Source: SIG440 sp045579055 | Lineage (GTDB): Bacteria; Bacillota; Clostridia; Monoglobales; Monoglobaceae | DNA length: 20,709 bases | Reading direction: 5' to 3' | Assembly: GCA_045579055.1 (NCBI GenBank) | Contig: JAZNLK010000093.1 | Span: 1-20,709 of the forward strand | Translations under genes and position numbers: made by a program | The notes under the pieces: generated by a model | Database searches by the model: none | What the model saw: the letters and a program-made list of their open reading frames with translations, nothing else | Told to the model about the DNA's origin: nothing | In this document: one piece after another, positions 7,393 through 16,200 of the stretch | How positions within the stretch are numbered: position 1 is the first letter of the stretch | Layout: each line of letters starts with the position of its first letter

Positions 7393-8703
7393 CTATTTAA
7401 CAAGACGTCCAAAGCCCTTGCTGACAACATTTCCGTTTATCATTTCGTTAATTGCATTCACATCGTCCTCTTTCAGAACTTCACCAATTATTGCAAATAC
7501 TTCGTCGATAGCTTCAACATACTTGCTGATGACCTCGGGAGTATGACAAATTGTGGGATAATAAGCCGCGCCCGCAAGGAATCCTCTTTCAAGCATAAGA
7601 ACCGTGTAAAGTGTGGCCAGCTCTCTTGAATACTTTTCAAACCAGAGGTGCGCAAGACAGGGAACAGCATCGGCTTTCAGCGGAATGTTGTGCTTTGCGC
7701 CAAGTTCTCTCCATGCTTTCTGTACTGCATCACCTGCGTATGCAATCTTTTCCCATGCCTTTGTTTCTTCCATCTTTTTGATTGTTGCAAGAGCCGCTAC
7801 GGGGCCTACGCTTTCGGTCCAATATGTACTACTGATGAACGCACGATTTGCACCTTCCATAGCCTCTGCCGTACCGATTACCGCAGCAATGGGATGTCCG
7901 TTACCCATAGCCTTTGCAAAAATAGCCATATCGGGAGTTACACCAAGATGCAGGTGTGAACCACCCAGATTATGTCTCCAACCGATTGTGATTTCGTCAA
8001 AGATAAGAAGTGCGCCAACCTTCTTTGTTTCTTCGCGGACATACTTCAAAAATTCCACACTGTCACTACTGCTGCGCATAGGTTCCATAACAACGCAAGC
8101 AAGGCGGTCGCCATATTTGCGGATGATTCTGTCAAAGGCTTCTCTGTCATCAAACTCAAATGCAAATGTTGTGTTTGCCAAAGCCTTTGGAACGCCGAGA
8201 GGATCAAAGCCCTTGAATTCAAGTTCGGAATCCTCCGAAAGATTTGCGGCAAGATACCAATCTGCCCAACCGTGATAACCACAGATTGCAACGATATCGC
8301 GATCGGTTGTTGCTCTTGCGGTTCTTACTGCGATAGCCGCAATTTCACCGCCTGATCTTGCGAAACGAGCTTTTGATGCCCAAGGATGAATTTCGCAAAG
8401 CTTATCAGCCAGTTCAACTTCTTCAGGTGGGTTCAAAGTGGTCATACTTCCGTTTTCAATTCTTTCGATAACTGCCTTTGAAACATCAGGGTCCGCAAAT
8501 CCCAAAGGGCAGGCTCCTATGCCGTTTGATGTAAAGTCATAATAGTGTTTTCCGTCAATATCCCAAACCTCACAGCCCTTTGCCTTTTCAAAATATGTGG
8601 GCCACTTTCCCGGAGCAAAACTATTTGGGTGTTTGCTCTGGAGCTGTGTGCCGTAAGGTATAACTTCCAATGCGTGTTTAAATAAATCTTGTGCTTTTGA
8701 CAT
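7393..8703 (-). CDS. Class III PLP aminotransferase, glutamate-1-semialdehyde-aminomutase-like
   Basis: The 436-aa protein has class III fold landmarks: CGYHGWADWYLA near 141-152, IFDEITIGWR at 234-243 with D236 (expected to contact the PLP ring nitrogen), and IFAKAMGNG at 261-269 with K264 as the likely Schiff-base lysine. Length and N-terminal layout match the HemL-like branch, which includes glutamate-1-semialdehyde 2,1-aminomutase and amino-sugar aminotransferases. No haem or porphyrin gene is nearby, and neighbours are sugar-type genes. I therefore do not assign hemL and infer transamination of a sugar or keto-acid intermediate. The usual NSGTEA-type motif reads ARSGGEIAA here, which supports a divergent substrate. 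AGGAGG lies 9 nt before the ATG. The gene is divergent from the AraC regulator with overlapping promoters, and a strong terminator follows. Confidence 0.8.
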   Translation of the reverse strand: MSKAQDLFKHALEVIPYGTQLQSKHPNSFAPGKWPTYFEKAKGCEVWDIDGKHYYDFTSNGIGACPLGFADPDVSKAVIERIENGSMTTLNPPEEVELADKLCEIHPWASKARFARSGGEIAAIAVRTARATTDRDIVAICGYHGWADWYLAANLSEDSELEFKGFDPLGVPKALANTTFAFEFDDREAFDRIIRKYGDRLACVVMEPMRSSSDSVEFLKYVREETKKVGALLIFDEITIGWRHNLGGSHLHLGVTPDMAIFAKAMGNGHPIAAVIGTAEAMEGANRAFISSTYWTESVGPVAALATIKKMEETKAWEKIAYAGDAVQKAWRELGAKHNIPLKADAVPCLAHLWFEKYSRELATLYTVLMLERGFLAGAAYYPTICHTPEVISKYVEAIDEVFAIIGEVLKEDDVNAINEMINGNVVSKGFGRLVK

Positions 8704-8731
8704 AAATTTCTACCTCCTGAGTAAAAAAGTA

Positions 8732-8760
8732 TTGCAATTTCTTTTTCTCTATATTATAAT
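8732..8760 (+). promoter_or_regulatory. Promoter of the araC-type gene, overlapping the aminotransferase promoter
   Basis: TTGCAA (8732-8737) and TATAAT (8755-8760) are 17 nt apart on the plus strand. The -10 box overlaps the -10 box of the divergent aminotransferase promoter, so the two polymerases cannot bind at once. The leader to the ATG at 8844 is about 77 nt. Confidence 0.6.
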
Positions 8761-8782
8761 AAATTAACCCAAATGTAAACAA
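8753..8782 (-). promoter_or_regulatory. Promoter of the aminotransferase gene
   Basis: A perfect TATAAT lies at 8758-8753 on the minus strand. The best -35 is TTGTTT (8782-8777) with an 18-nt spacer, which is weak. An alternative TTTACA gives a 15-nt spacer. A poor -35 box fits a promoter that needs an activator, possibly the divergent AraC protein. Confidence 0.5.
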
Positions 8783-8843
8783 AGAAAACAGACTATTTTT
8801 TCAGCACACATGGTGGATTTCATAGTTTTTGAGGAAAAGTAAA

Positions 8844-9719
8844 ATGAAAGAAATATTAACAACAATAACAATCGGAAATATGAAGATAAAAGTCCCTTTT
8901 TCCAACTTCAGCGGCACTTGTGACCCCGACAAGTCGTTATCTCTTGCTCACAGCCATGCAAATTTTGAATTTCATATTCTTTTTCGCGGAAGTGCAGTTA
9001 TGGACATTGAAGACCAAAAGTTCACAATGCGTCCCAACGACTCTATTCTGATTTTTCCCGATACCTTCCACCGCATAAGCTATCAGGAAGATAATTCCAC
9101 AATACTCAGTTTTAGCTTTCCTGTTGAAAAAATAATAAAAGCGACGGAATCTGACTATTATTCTGTTTTTATGGAGTTTGTAAATCGCGAAAACGAATAT
9201 GCACTTATCCAACAAAATCCTTTAATCACCGAATACATCAAAAAACTCAACGCGCATCTTAATCTGGATACAATTTTTTCTAAAGAATCCGCCCGGGCAC
9301 TTTTTGTTCTCCTCTTCTCCGAAATGTTCCTCCCGGTTTTCAGCAAAAGCAAAATCCTGAGCAGTGAAACATCCGAAAGTTCCGAATATGATTCGCGGGT
9401 ACAGATGATAGAAAATTATTTTAACGACCATTATATGGAAAATATAAGCCTCAAAAAGCTCTCCGAGGCTATGTGCCTGAGCGAAAAACAGACTAACCGA
9501 ATGATAAAAAAAGCCTTTGGTGCAGAGTTTCGTGATTGTTTGAGCAAAATACGCCTGAAAAGTGCAAAAAAACTGCTCCGCGAAACAAACGAAGACGTAA
9601 AGGATATTGCAGCAGCCGTAGGTTATCAATCCTACAACGGCTTTTATCTTGCCTTCAAAAGCAAATTCAACATCTCCCCCCTCGACTATCGCTCGCAATG
9701 TAAGCAATCATCAAAATAA
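8844..9719 (+). CDS. AraC family transcriptional regulator with cupin sensor
   Basis: The 291-aa protein has an N-terminal cupin-like ligand domain: HSHANFEFHILFRG followed by MRPNDSILIFPDTFHRI, within about residues 30-90. A C-terminal pair of helix-turn-helix motifs spans roughly 190-288, including LKKLSEAMCLSEKQTNRMIKK (split by function, not continuous with the second helix set) and DIAAAVGYQSYNGFYLAFK before the closing F..SPLDYR. This is the standard AraC/XylS arrangement, in which a sugar or other small molecule tunes DNA binding. I prefer the ATG at 8844 because GAGG lies 9 nt upstream. A TTG at 8829 would add five residues and spoil the spacing. It is divergent from the aminotransferase gene and its promoter overlaps that one, so control of that gene and itself is likely. 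The glycosidase and amidohydrolase genes are further plausible targets. The group II intron fragment begins about 12 nt after the stop. Confidence 0.9.
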   Translation: MKEILTTITIGNMKIKVPFSNFSGTCDPDKSLSLAHSHANFEFHILFRGSAVMDIEDQKFTMRPNDSILIFPDTFHRISYQEDNSTILSFSFPVEKIIKATESDYYSVFMEFVNRENEYALIQQNPLITEYIKKLNAHLNLDTIFSKESARALFVLLFSEMFLPVFSKSKILSSETSESSEYDSRVQMIENYFNDHYMENISLKKLSEAMCLSEKQTNRMIKKAFGAEFRDCLSKIRLKSAKKLLRETNEDVKDIAAAVGYQSYNGFYLAFKSKFNISPLDYRSQCKQSSK

Positions 9720-9731
9720 ATTATTCCAATG

Positions 9732-9806
9732 GAGTAGGAGGCAAATCATTAGTTGATTAGCCAACCTCTCACACCACCGTGCGTACGGTTCCGTACACGG
9801 CGGTTC
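9732..9806 (-). ncRNA. Group II intron domains V and VI
   Basis: Domain V (about 9804-9773) is a hairpin of ACCGCCGTG and CACGGTGGT arms with a 2-nt bulge, a short upper TACG/CGTA helix and a GAAC loop. It starts about 5 nt past the maturase stop. Domain VI follows as GGCTAATCA/TGATTTGCC (one T-T mismatch) within 9762-9740, with the intron end near 9732. This matches the usual 3' end of bacterial group II introns. Confidence 0.75.
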
Positions 9807-9808
9807 AA

Positions 9809-10428
9809 TCATATTGAGTGCAAAGACTTGTATGCCTGGGATATGTCATAATATCCACGGTATGCAAGTCTTTCGTTTGTTATGGTGTGGTGTAATATCC
9901 CACTTCCTGCAATAGCCCAATAACCTTTTCGGGTGTTTCCGTTTCGATACGCTTTCCATTCGGGCATACCAAGCCTTTTCAGGTTCTTTACCCTGGTTCT
10001 CGGTAATTTCCATTGCTTCCAAATGTACATTCGTATTCTTCTTAACCATTCATTCCATTCTTGTATTTCGTTCTTCATTTCCGCTATTCCGTAATATCCA
10101 AGCCATCCTCGCATAAACACCTTTATGTTGTAAAATACTGTATCTAAGCTTCTGCCCTGACTACGGGAAGTTAGTTTTCGCAGTTTGTCCTTGGCTTTCT
10201 TCTTCGACTTTGCGTGAACTCGGATATATGCACCCTTTCTGTTCCTTCCCATCGCAAAGCCGAGAAACCGAAATTTCGGATTGAATATACGCTTACTGCA
10301 CGGCTTTTCTCTGTGTTAACCTTGAGTTTAAGTTTCTTTTCAAGATACTCTGTACTTGTACCAAGCAATCTTTCTGCTGCACGGATGCTCTTCGCTAAAA
10401 GGATAATATCGTCCGCATATCGGATTAT
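9809..10428 (-). pseudogene. ltrA: Group II intron reverse transcriptase/maturase, C-terminal remnant, frameshifted
   Basis: The frame from 10428 begins IIRYADDIILLAKS, which contains the catalytic YADD of the reverse transcriptase. It continues through EKKLKLKVNTEKS to SIRNF. There one base is missing near 10268-10279, and the homology continues in the next frame as FRFLGFAMGRNRKGAYIRVH. The maturase (GIIM) domain then runs to the stop at 9809, with RGWLGYYGIAEMKNEI, YIWKQWK and NTRKGYWAIAGS typical of the family. No HNH endonuclease domain follows the maturase part. The residual 147-aa open frame from 10252 should not be called a gene. The N-terminal two thirds of the protein are absent. 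Confidence 0.85.
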
Positions 10429-13238
10429 TCAAACTCAACCGTTACTTCTGTTACTCGCGGTGTTCCTGTTCCGCAATAAGCGCCAAGTTCAAGCTTATAC
10501 TGAATGAAACCTTTCAGGTTGAACGCTGAAATATCCGCACCATTTTCAAATGATTCTGACCATTCGGCAGTTTCAAGAGCCTCAATACTGTCGGCACATC
10601 TGAACTGAACCTTTACCCATGTTTTTTTACCGTTTTCAGCAATCCAAGATATCTTTACTGCCCTTGAATCAGCTTTATAGGCTTCGGAATAATAATACTC
10701 CGAATTGCTTCTATCCATAATGTTACCGATATCAACAGTACACATTCCGTGAGGGCCGATTGAAGGAAGTTCTGTATATCGCTGTTCGTTTATTCCGTCT
10801 TCACCGCCCCAGAAAATATAGGACATTGACTCGTGATTTCCGTATGCTTTATGGGATGCCACCGCAAGGTCAATATATCCGTCACCATTGAAGTCACCTG
10901 ACATGCATCCGCAGCCCGAATGATTGAAGATATCCATGAAGTTGTCTGCATGGAACATTCTGTCTTCACTCTGGAAATACATCTTTGAGTCAATGTCACG
11001 ACAACGGCCGTTATTGTAGGCTGTTCCGTATATGTCAAGAAGTCCGTCACCATTAAAATCATTGATTGTCAGGGCATTGCAACAATGTGTGGGAAGCTGG
11101 GTCTTTCTGTGTTCCTGATAACCGTCAGGTCCGCCCCAGTAGATAACAAATTTTCCGTATTCCTGAGGATAGGTATGCTTCTTTGACAGATGACAGGAGC
11201 AAACAAGGTCAAGGTATCCGTCACCGTCAAGGTCAGCCGCATTTGCTGCAGATATTCCGTCTGTTGCAATTTCGGTATAGTTGTGGTGACTGAATCCGTC
11301 GGGACCGCCCCAGAATATGACTGAGCGATCACCCGCAATCTGAGAAACAAAAATGTCAAGCCAACCGTCACCGTTGAAGTCTGCCGCAAATTGCCATCTG
11401 GCACTTTGAAGATTTGCTCTTTGTCCGGGATCGTCAATTCCTGCAATCTTTTCGTGGAAAAGTTTATATGAATATGGCAATCCTTTATATTTTTCAACAA
11501 ATCCCTCAGGATCAGGACCCATAACCAAATACTTTGGATTTTCGAAGTCATAACCGTCCGGTCCGCCCTCGAAAATCTTTATATCACGGCTGCTTATACC
11601 ACAGATTGCAATGTCAAGATATCCGGACTTTCTGAAATCGCCAATTGCCGCACCGTGACCTTCCTCTGCCTTTGGGATATGAGTAAAGTTCTTTGTAATA
11701 TCAAATCCACCTTCGCCATTCCAGTACATTGTTGAGCCCGGAGACTTTGTGGGAGCATTCTCTGCACAGTTCACCACCAGAACATCAGGATGTCCGTTGT
11801 CGGTGAAGTCCACCATAAACATATCAGTTGATGCGCAACCGGGGAATTCAAGGCGTCTTTCAGGAACATAACCGTCTTCACCACCAAGATAAACATATGT
11901 ATTTTCAAGTCCAAGATGTCTGTTCCCTTCATGGTTGATAACTGCAAGCTGATATCTGCCGTCGGTATAGGTCTTTCCGCTGATTATTGCAGTTGGCTCT
12001 TGGGCATTTATCAGGCATTCCTGCATATAATTCTTATTTTTGTCAAAGCTGAACACAGCCGTATCAATAGTCAGACTGTTTTCTTCGCAAGCCTGACATA
12101 CAAAAAGATAATTCTTGCCATCTTCATTCATTTTGCCGATACTCAGAGTTCTTGCAGCACGGATTGGGATTCGGGTCGCTTTTTCGATACTGTAACCATC
12201 CTCCTCCCAAAGCACAATTATATCTTCTTCCTTTTCAAAATCAGTTGCAACAGCAACTACCACATCGGTTGTCCCTCTTCCTGTCAGGTCACCCGATGTT
12301 GCGTGCATAGGTCCGTCACCTGCAAACATAACGTCTACGTTATACTTTTCGATGCTTTCAGAATCGGTTGTGAAAATACGCAATTCTTCAATTGCATTTC
12401 TGTCCTTGTCAAAGGAATCAAATACTGCATCTCTGCCATCAGCACGGAAAATTACGGTTTTCCCGTTCATTTTCAGCACATTTGTACGCCAGGGAATCCA
12501 TCGGTAACTCTTTCTGCCTGCGGTGGTGGACTTTGAACGTCCGTCATCAATAACAACGGGTTCACCTATTTCGGTTTTTCTTTCAGGATTGATTCCGTCT
12601 TCATCACCCCAGTAAACCGCAATTTCACCTGTTCCCGAATGCATCACAAACAAATCGTCAAATCCGTCACCGTCAAGATCGCCTGCTGCCATAGACATTG
12701 CGCTGATTTCAAGCTCAGTGAACTTTGATGCTTCAATTCCGTGGGTTGTCTGTTCAAAGTGGCGAAGCTTGTCACCGCTTATGAAGATTAGCGACTTTTT
12801 GCCCGTACCCCTGAAATCGCCTGCAACAACACCATAGGAATTGGGGGCACGAAGCTCCATCTTGTATTTTTCGGATAAACCGATTTCCGAACCAAAATAT
12901 ATCATTGCCGACACATCCGAGTGAACACCGTTATGTTGGCAGGCAACAACCAAATCCTGAACGCCTCTGTCATAAAGGTCAACAAAAAGTCCGTCAAAGG
13001 AACCGTTTGTGGGAAGCTCCAGCGGCTCTTTCTGTCCCAATTCGTCATAAATGTGAATATATGGTTTTTCATTCATGCTGTGGCTGTTGGCAATTGGGAT
13101 ATCGGGATATCCGTCGCCGTTTACGTCAAAATTGAATATTCTCTGCAGAACACCCTTGGCGGAAACATACAGATTTTGTCCGCTGTTTCCCATTGTACCC
13201 TTTGAAAATTCCTCAAAGCCTTTTTTTGTCCATTTCAT
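10425..13238 (-). CDS. FG-GAP/VCBS repeat beta-propeller protein (937 aa), paralogue of 671-3298
   Basis: Calcium-loop motifs of the FG-GAP type occur near residues 38 (DVNGDGYPD), 187 (DLDGDGFDD), 620 (DFNGDGWLD), 669 (DLDGDGYLD), 727 (DFNGDGLLD) and 782 (DFNGDGYID). Degenerate blades lie around 87, 141, 317, 477 and 534. Each is paired with a WGG..(D/E)G turn. The first 50 residues share GN.GQN.YVS.KGVLQRIF with the 875-aa protein, and both end in a TPRVT.....F tail, so they are full-length members of one family. No signal peptide is visible (MKWTKKGFEEF). AGGAG lies about 9 nt before the ATG, and the upstream giant gene ends only 27 nt away with no terminator between, so co-transcription is likely. 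The stop codon TAA is shared with the break point of the intron fragment, so the original downstream sequence is lost. Function is unknown; a binding or scaffold role is inference. Confidence 0.85.
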   Translation of the reverse strand: MKWTKKGFEEFSKGTMGNSGQNLYVSAKGVLQRIFNFDVNGDGYPDIPIANSHSMNEKPYIHIYDELGQKEPLELPTNGSFDGLFVDLYDRGVQDLVVACQHNGVHSDVSAMIYFGSEIGLSEKYKMELRAPNSYGVVAGDFRGTGKKSLIFISGDKLRHFEQTTHGIEASKFTELEISAMSMAAGDLDGDGFDDLFVMHSGTGEIAVYWGDEDGINPERKTEIGEPVVIDDGRSKSTTAGRKSYRWIPWRTNVLKMNGKTVIFRADGRDAVFDSFDKDRNAIEELRIFTTDSESIEKYNVDVMFAGDGPMHATSGDLTGRGTTDVVVAVATDFEKEEDIIVLWEEDGYSIEKATRIPIRAARTLSIGKMNEDGKNYLFVCQACEENSLTIDTAVFSFDKNKNYMQECLINAQEPTAIISGKTYTDGRYQLAVINHEGNRHLGLENTYVYLGGEDGYVPERRLEFPGCASTDMFMVDFTDNGHPDVLVVNCAENAPTKSPGSTMYWNGEGGFDITKNFTHIPKAEEGHGAAIGDFRKSGYLDIAICGISSRDIKIFEGGPDGYDFENPKYLVMGPDPEGFVEKYKGLPYSYKLFHEKIAGIDDPGQRANLQSARWQFAADFNGDGWLDIFVSQIAGDRSVIFWGGPDGFSHHNYTEIATDGISAANAADLDGDGYLDLVCSCHLSKKHTYPQEYGKFVIYWGGPDGYQEHRKTQLPTHCCNALTINDFNGDGLLDIYGTAYNNGRCRDIDSKMYFQSEDRMFHADNFMDIFNHSGCGCMSGDFNGDGYIDLAVASHKAYGNHESMSYIFWGGEDGINEQRYTELPSIGPHGMCTVDIGNIMDRSNSEYYYSEAYKADSRAVKISWIAENGKKTWVKVQFRCADSIEALETAEWSESFENGADISAFNLKGFIQYKLELGAYCGTGTPRVTEVTVEFE

Positions 13239-13265
13239 GTTTTCTTTCTCCTGTCTTTCTGTCGT

Positions 13266-16200
13266 TTATTTTGATACCGATACCATTGAGGGTATTCCAT
13301 CCTTCCAAAGGAAGAATTTTATTTCAGTTTCTGCATCGTCAACGGCTATGAAACTCACATCTTCAATCCGCATACGTTTAAAGTCAAAGGGAGCAACCGT
13401 CACTTCAACATCCGACATTTTTACGCCGGTCATTGCGGAATTGCCGTAGACCGCGGCATATGCCGTGAATATGTCTGAAAACTCTGTAAAGTCATTGAGG
13501 AAATCAACCGTAACACTTGCCTTTCCGTCCAGAATGTCAGCTGAAACCAAGTCAAGGGTTTTTCCGTTATAAACCCTGATATTTTTCAGCTTGATTCCTG
13601 CATCTGTTGCATCGTTCATACGGAATCTCAATCCGTTGTTTCCGCTGTTTTTCAGCATGGGCAAGTCTTCAAACAAAGTTGTCACAGTCCCCTCTTCATC
13701 TTTCATATAAACAGATATACTGTTCTTCACGGTTTTTGACTTATCAAGGGGATGAACGGCCTCTTCGGTCATTTTCACAACCCCGTAAAATCTGTACCAC
13801 TTGTCCTCGGTAATATCAACGTCCGCAGTGAGATATTGAGTATCATTGGTTGTAATATCAAACTGTCCCAAGGTGAACTTCTGACTGTAATCCTCACCGC
13901 CAATTGTGAACACTGTAGGTGTTTTTTCGTCCATACGCATATAGTCAAAGGTATAGATATAATCCACCTCGGGCATATTCAAGGTGTTATTTAAAAATTC
14001 ATAATCACCCTGTGGCTTTGCATAGGTTTTTACGCTCAACTTTTTCAGATAAATTGCCGATGTATCATAGCAGTTCATCAAAGCAAACTGCAGATAATTT
14101 CTTGAAGGAGAACCTGTTAGAAGCAAGTCCTGAGCTGTGCATATCCACTCGGTATCCTCTGCTTTTTTTACATACATAGAAGCCCTTGTTCTGTTTTGAC
14201 CGTTCTCGTCATAGCCGGCAGGATTTGTTATGAGCTTTATGTCATAATACTGTCCTGTTGTCCAGTACAAATCGGTGTATGTGTTGGCACCGTTGAATAT
14301 ACGGGGCGAAAAGTTACTTACGGAATGTCTGTATCCCGTATTGTCAAGGAAATATAAAAATATATTTCCGCCATCTTCAACCATTGCGGTCATTTCTATC
14401 TCAGCACGATCAAAGCCACCTGTGAAGTTAGCCTTATTCCATGTAACAGAGGCTCTGGGCGGGGTTGCGCCATTTCCTTCAATTAGCTTCAATGTACCAT
14501 CCTCGGTGACTGTTCCATCTTCGCATACACTAAGTGCCGCAAGGTCAGCCATTGTGTGACCTGCCTCTCCGTCAACCGAATAATAAATATCATCAACAAG
14601 CACGTATCCGTCAGTCTCCGACCCGATACCCGAAAGCACCGAATATGCTCCAATGTTGGATATTTCTGCAATACCGTCCTCAGTCTCAAACTTCACAAAC
14701 CACTTTGATCTTGCAATATATGACAACTTTTGGTCATATATGCACCGGTATTCAGTATCAGCCTCATCCCCTGACTTCACATAAATCTTCATATAGTTCA
14801 TCGACATTTCAACGCGGTATGTAAGCTTTTGGGCATCCCTTAATTGCTTGGGAAGCTGGGCAAAGCTATTTCCTCCGCAGAAGATGTCCATCTTCTGATT
14901 CAAAAATCCCGAAGAAAGATTTGCACTGATTGTACCGCCATTTTGTTCAATGTCAAAAACAAAAATCATTGTGCTTGATTTTGGAATTTCTGTTCCGTTT
15001 AGGGCAAAACTGCCTTTTTGTCCGTCAAAGGATACCGTTCCCGAAGCCTCGCCAACTACAGCTCCGCTATGGGTTATGTTTTCGCCAAATTTACCGGGAA
15101 GCTGATACACCAAACCGTTTTCAAAAGGTGCTTCAACAGAATTTTTGCTTGAATCAAACACACCCTCATATGCAGAAAGAGTTATAACATTTTCAGAGTC
15201 AATGACTTTTTGAGAAACTCCGCCAAAATGATTTCCGTTGAGATTTGCCCAACCATTAATACCGCCGCTTGCGGTGGAAACCGTAACCGAATTACTTTTT
15301 CCGTTTTCAAAATCAAGCTGAGCCTGATATGCCGCCTTGAACACCGACTCAATATCGGAAATGCTATTGTATGTGATTCCCGTCATTTTCCCATATAAGC
15401 CATCCTCATTGGCAATGTCCGTTGTGTCAACTGAAAAGGAAAGTAAATCACTATATGTTTCGGTCATATAGAGCTTTATTGCATCAATATCACTCTCATG
15501 CGATGCCCGGTTCATTGCATCAATAAATTGACTTATTCTGTCCTTTTCAGCATTGACAATTGTTTCAATTGCCGTCATCATACTTTCATAATCCGAGATT
15601 TCATTCAAATCAAGACCGCTGTATGCAACGAACATATTCTCAAATGACTTATCCGAAAAATCAGTTAAAAGATTAAGTACTATTTTATATTCATTGAAGA
15701 ATTCCTCCAGATCCGATGCATTTCCTATCAACTTGAAATTCTCGATGCACTTTTGGAGATTGTCCGAAACTCCCGTCACAAAGGATTCAAGCTCTGTGCA
15801 GTAGGTTTCGCTGAGAGGCTTGCTGAGCAAGAGGTGTGCAGAGAAGGTCTGCTTATAAATTTTACCAAAAACATCAGCACAAACCCTTGAATTAAGAAAG
15901 TCTCCATCCTCCGAAAGACAGATTTCATCTGCCGTAAATACTTCTCCGTTTATTTTATAGTTTTCCGATCCCTTGGTAAATTCCACAATGCCGTCACCGA
16001 TAACAAGCATAGCTCCGTTCTCTGTTTCCGAAAGCTCCGCTCCCACAGCACTTGCCGCAACATCAGCCTGAACAAAGCCGTCATCATTGATGAGGGCAGG
16101 CATTGCAGTGCCGTATATATACGCATTTCCCGAAGTCTTGGGTAGTACCGCCTGGGTTTGCATTTCATCATAAACCGTGGTAAAATCAGGTTCAATATAA

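Larger units (their letters stand above)
9732..10428 (-). mobile_element. 5'-truncated group II intron fragment
   Basis: The minus strand carries, in order, the tail of an intron-encoded reverse transcriptase/maturase, then a domain V hairpin, then a domain VI hairpin ending near CTCCTACTC. Everything 5' of the YADD region is missing: the intron 5' end, domains I-III and most of the reverse transcriptase. The left break falls at the stop codon of the 937-aa FG-GAP gene. The right end lies about 12 nt behind the araC-type stop. The copy cannot splice or move by itself. Confidence 0.85.

Noticed and set aside
7613..8275. 220-codon plus-strand open frame
   Set aside because: It is antisense to the aminotransferase gene, which has all its PLP motifs. 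The translation shows no family features.
7393..8703. Calling the aminotransferase hemL
   Set aside because: No haem or porphyrin gene is nearby and the NSGTEA-type motif is altered to ARSGGE, so only the family level is supported.
9809..10252. 147-codon maturase frame as an intact gene
   Set aside because: Homology continues upstream in another frame across a one-base loss, so it is only the end of a pseudogene.
11916..12536. 206-codon plus-strand open frame
   Set aside because: It is a shadow of the 937-aa FG-GAP gene and has no plausible ribosome binding site.
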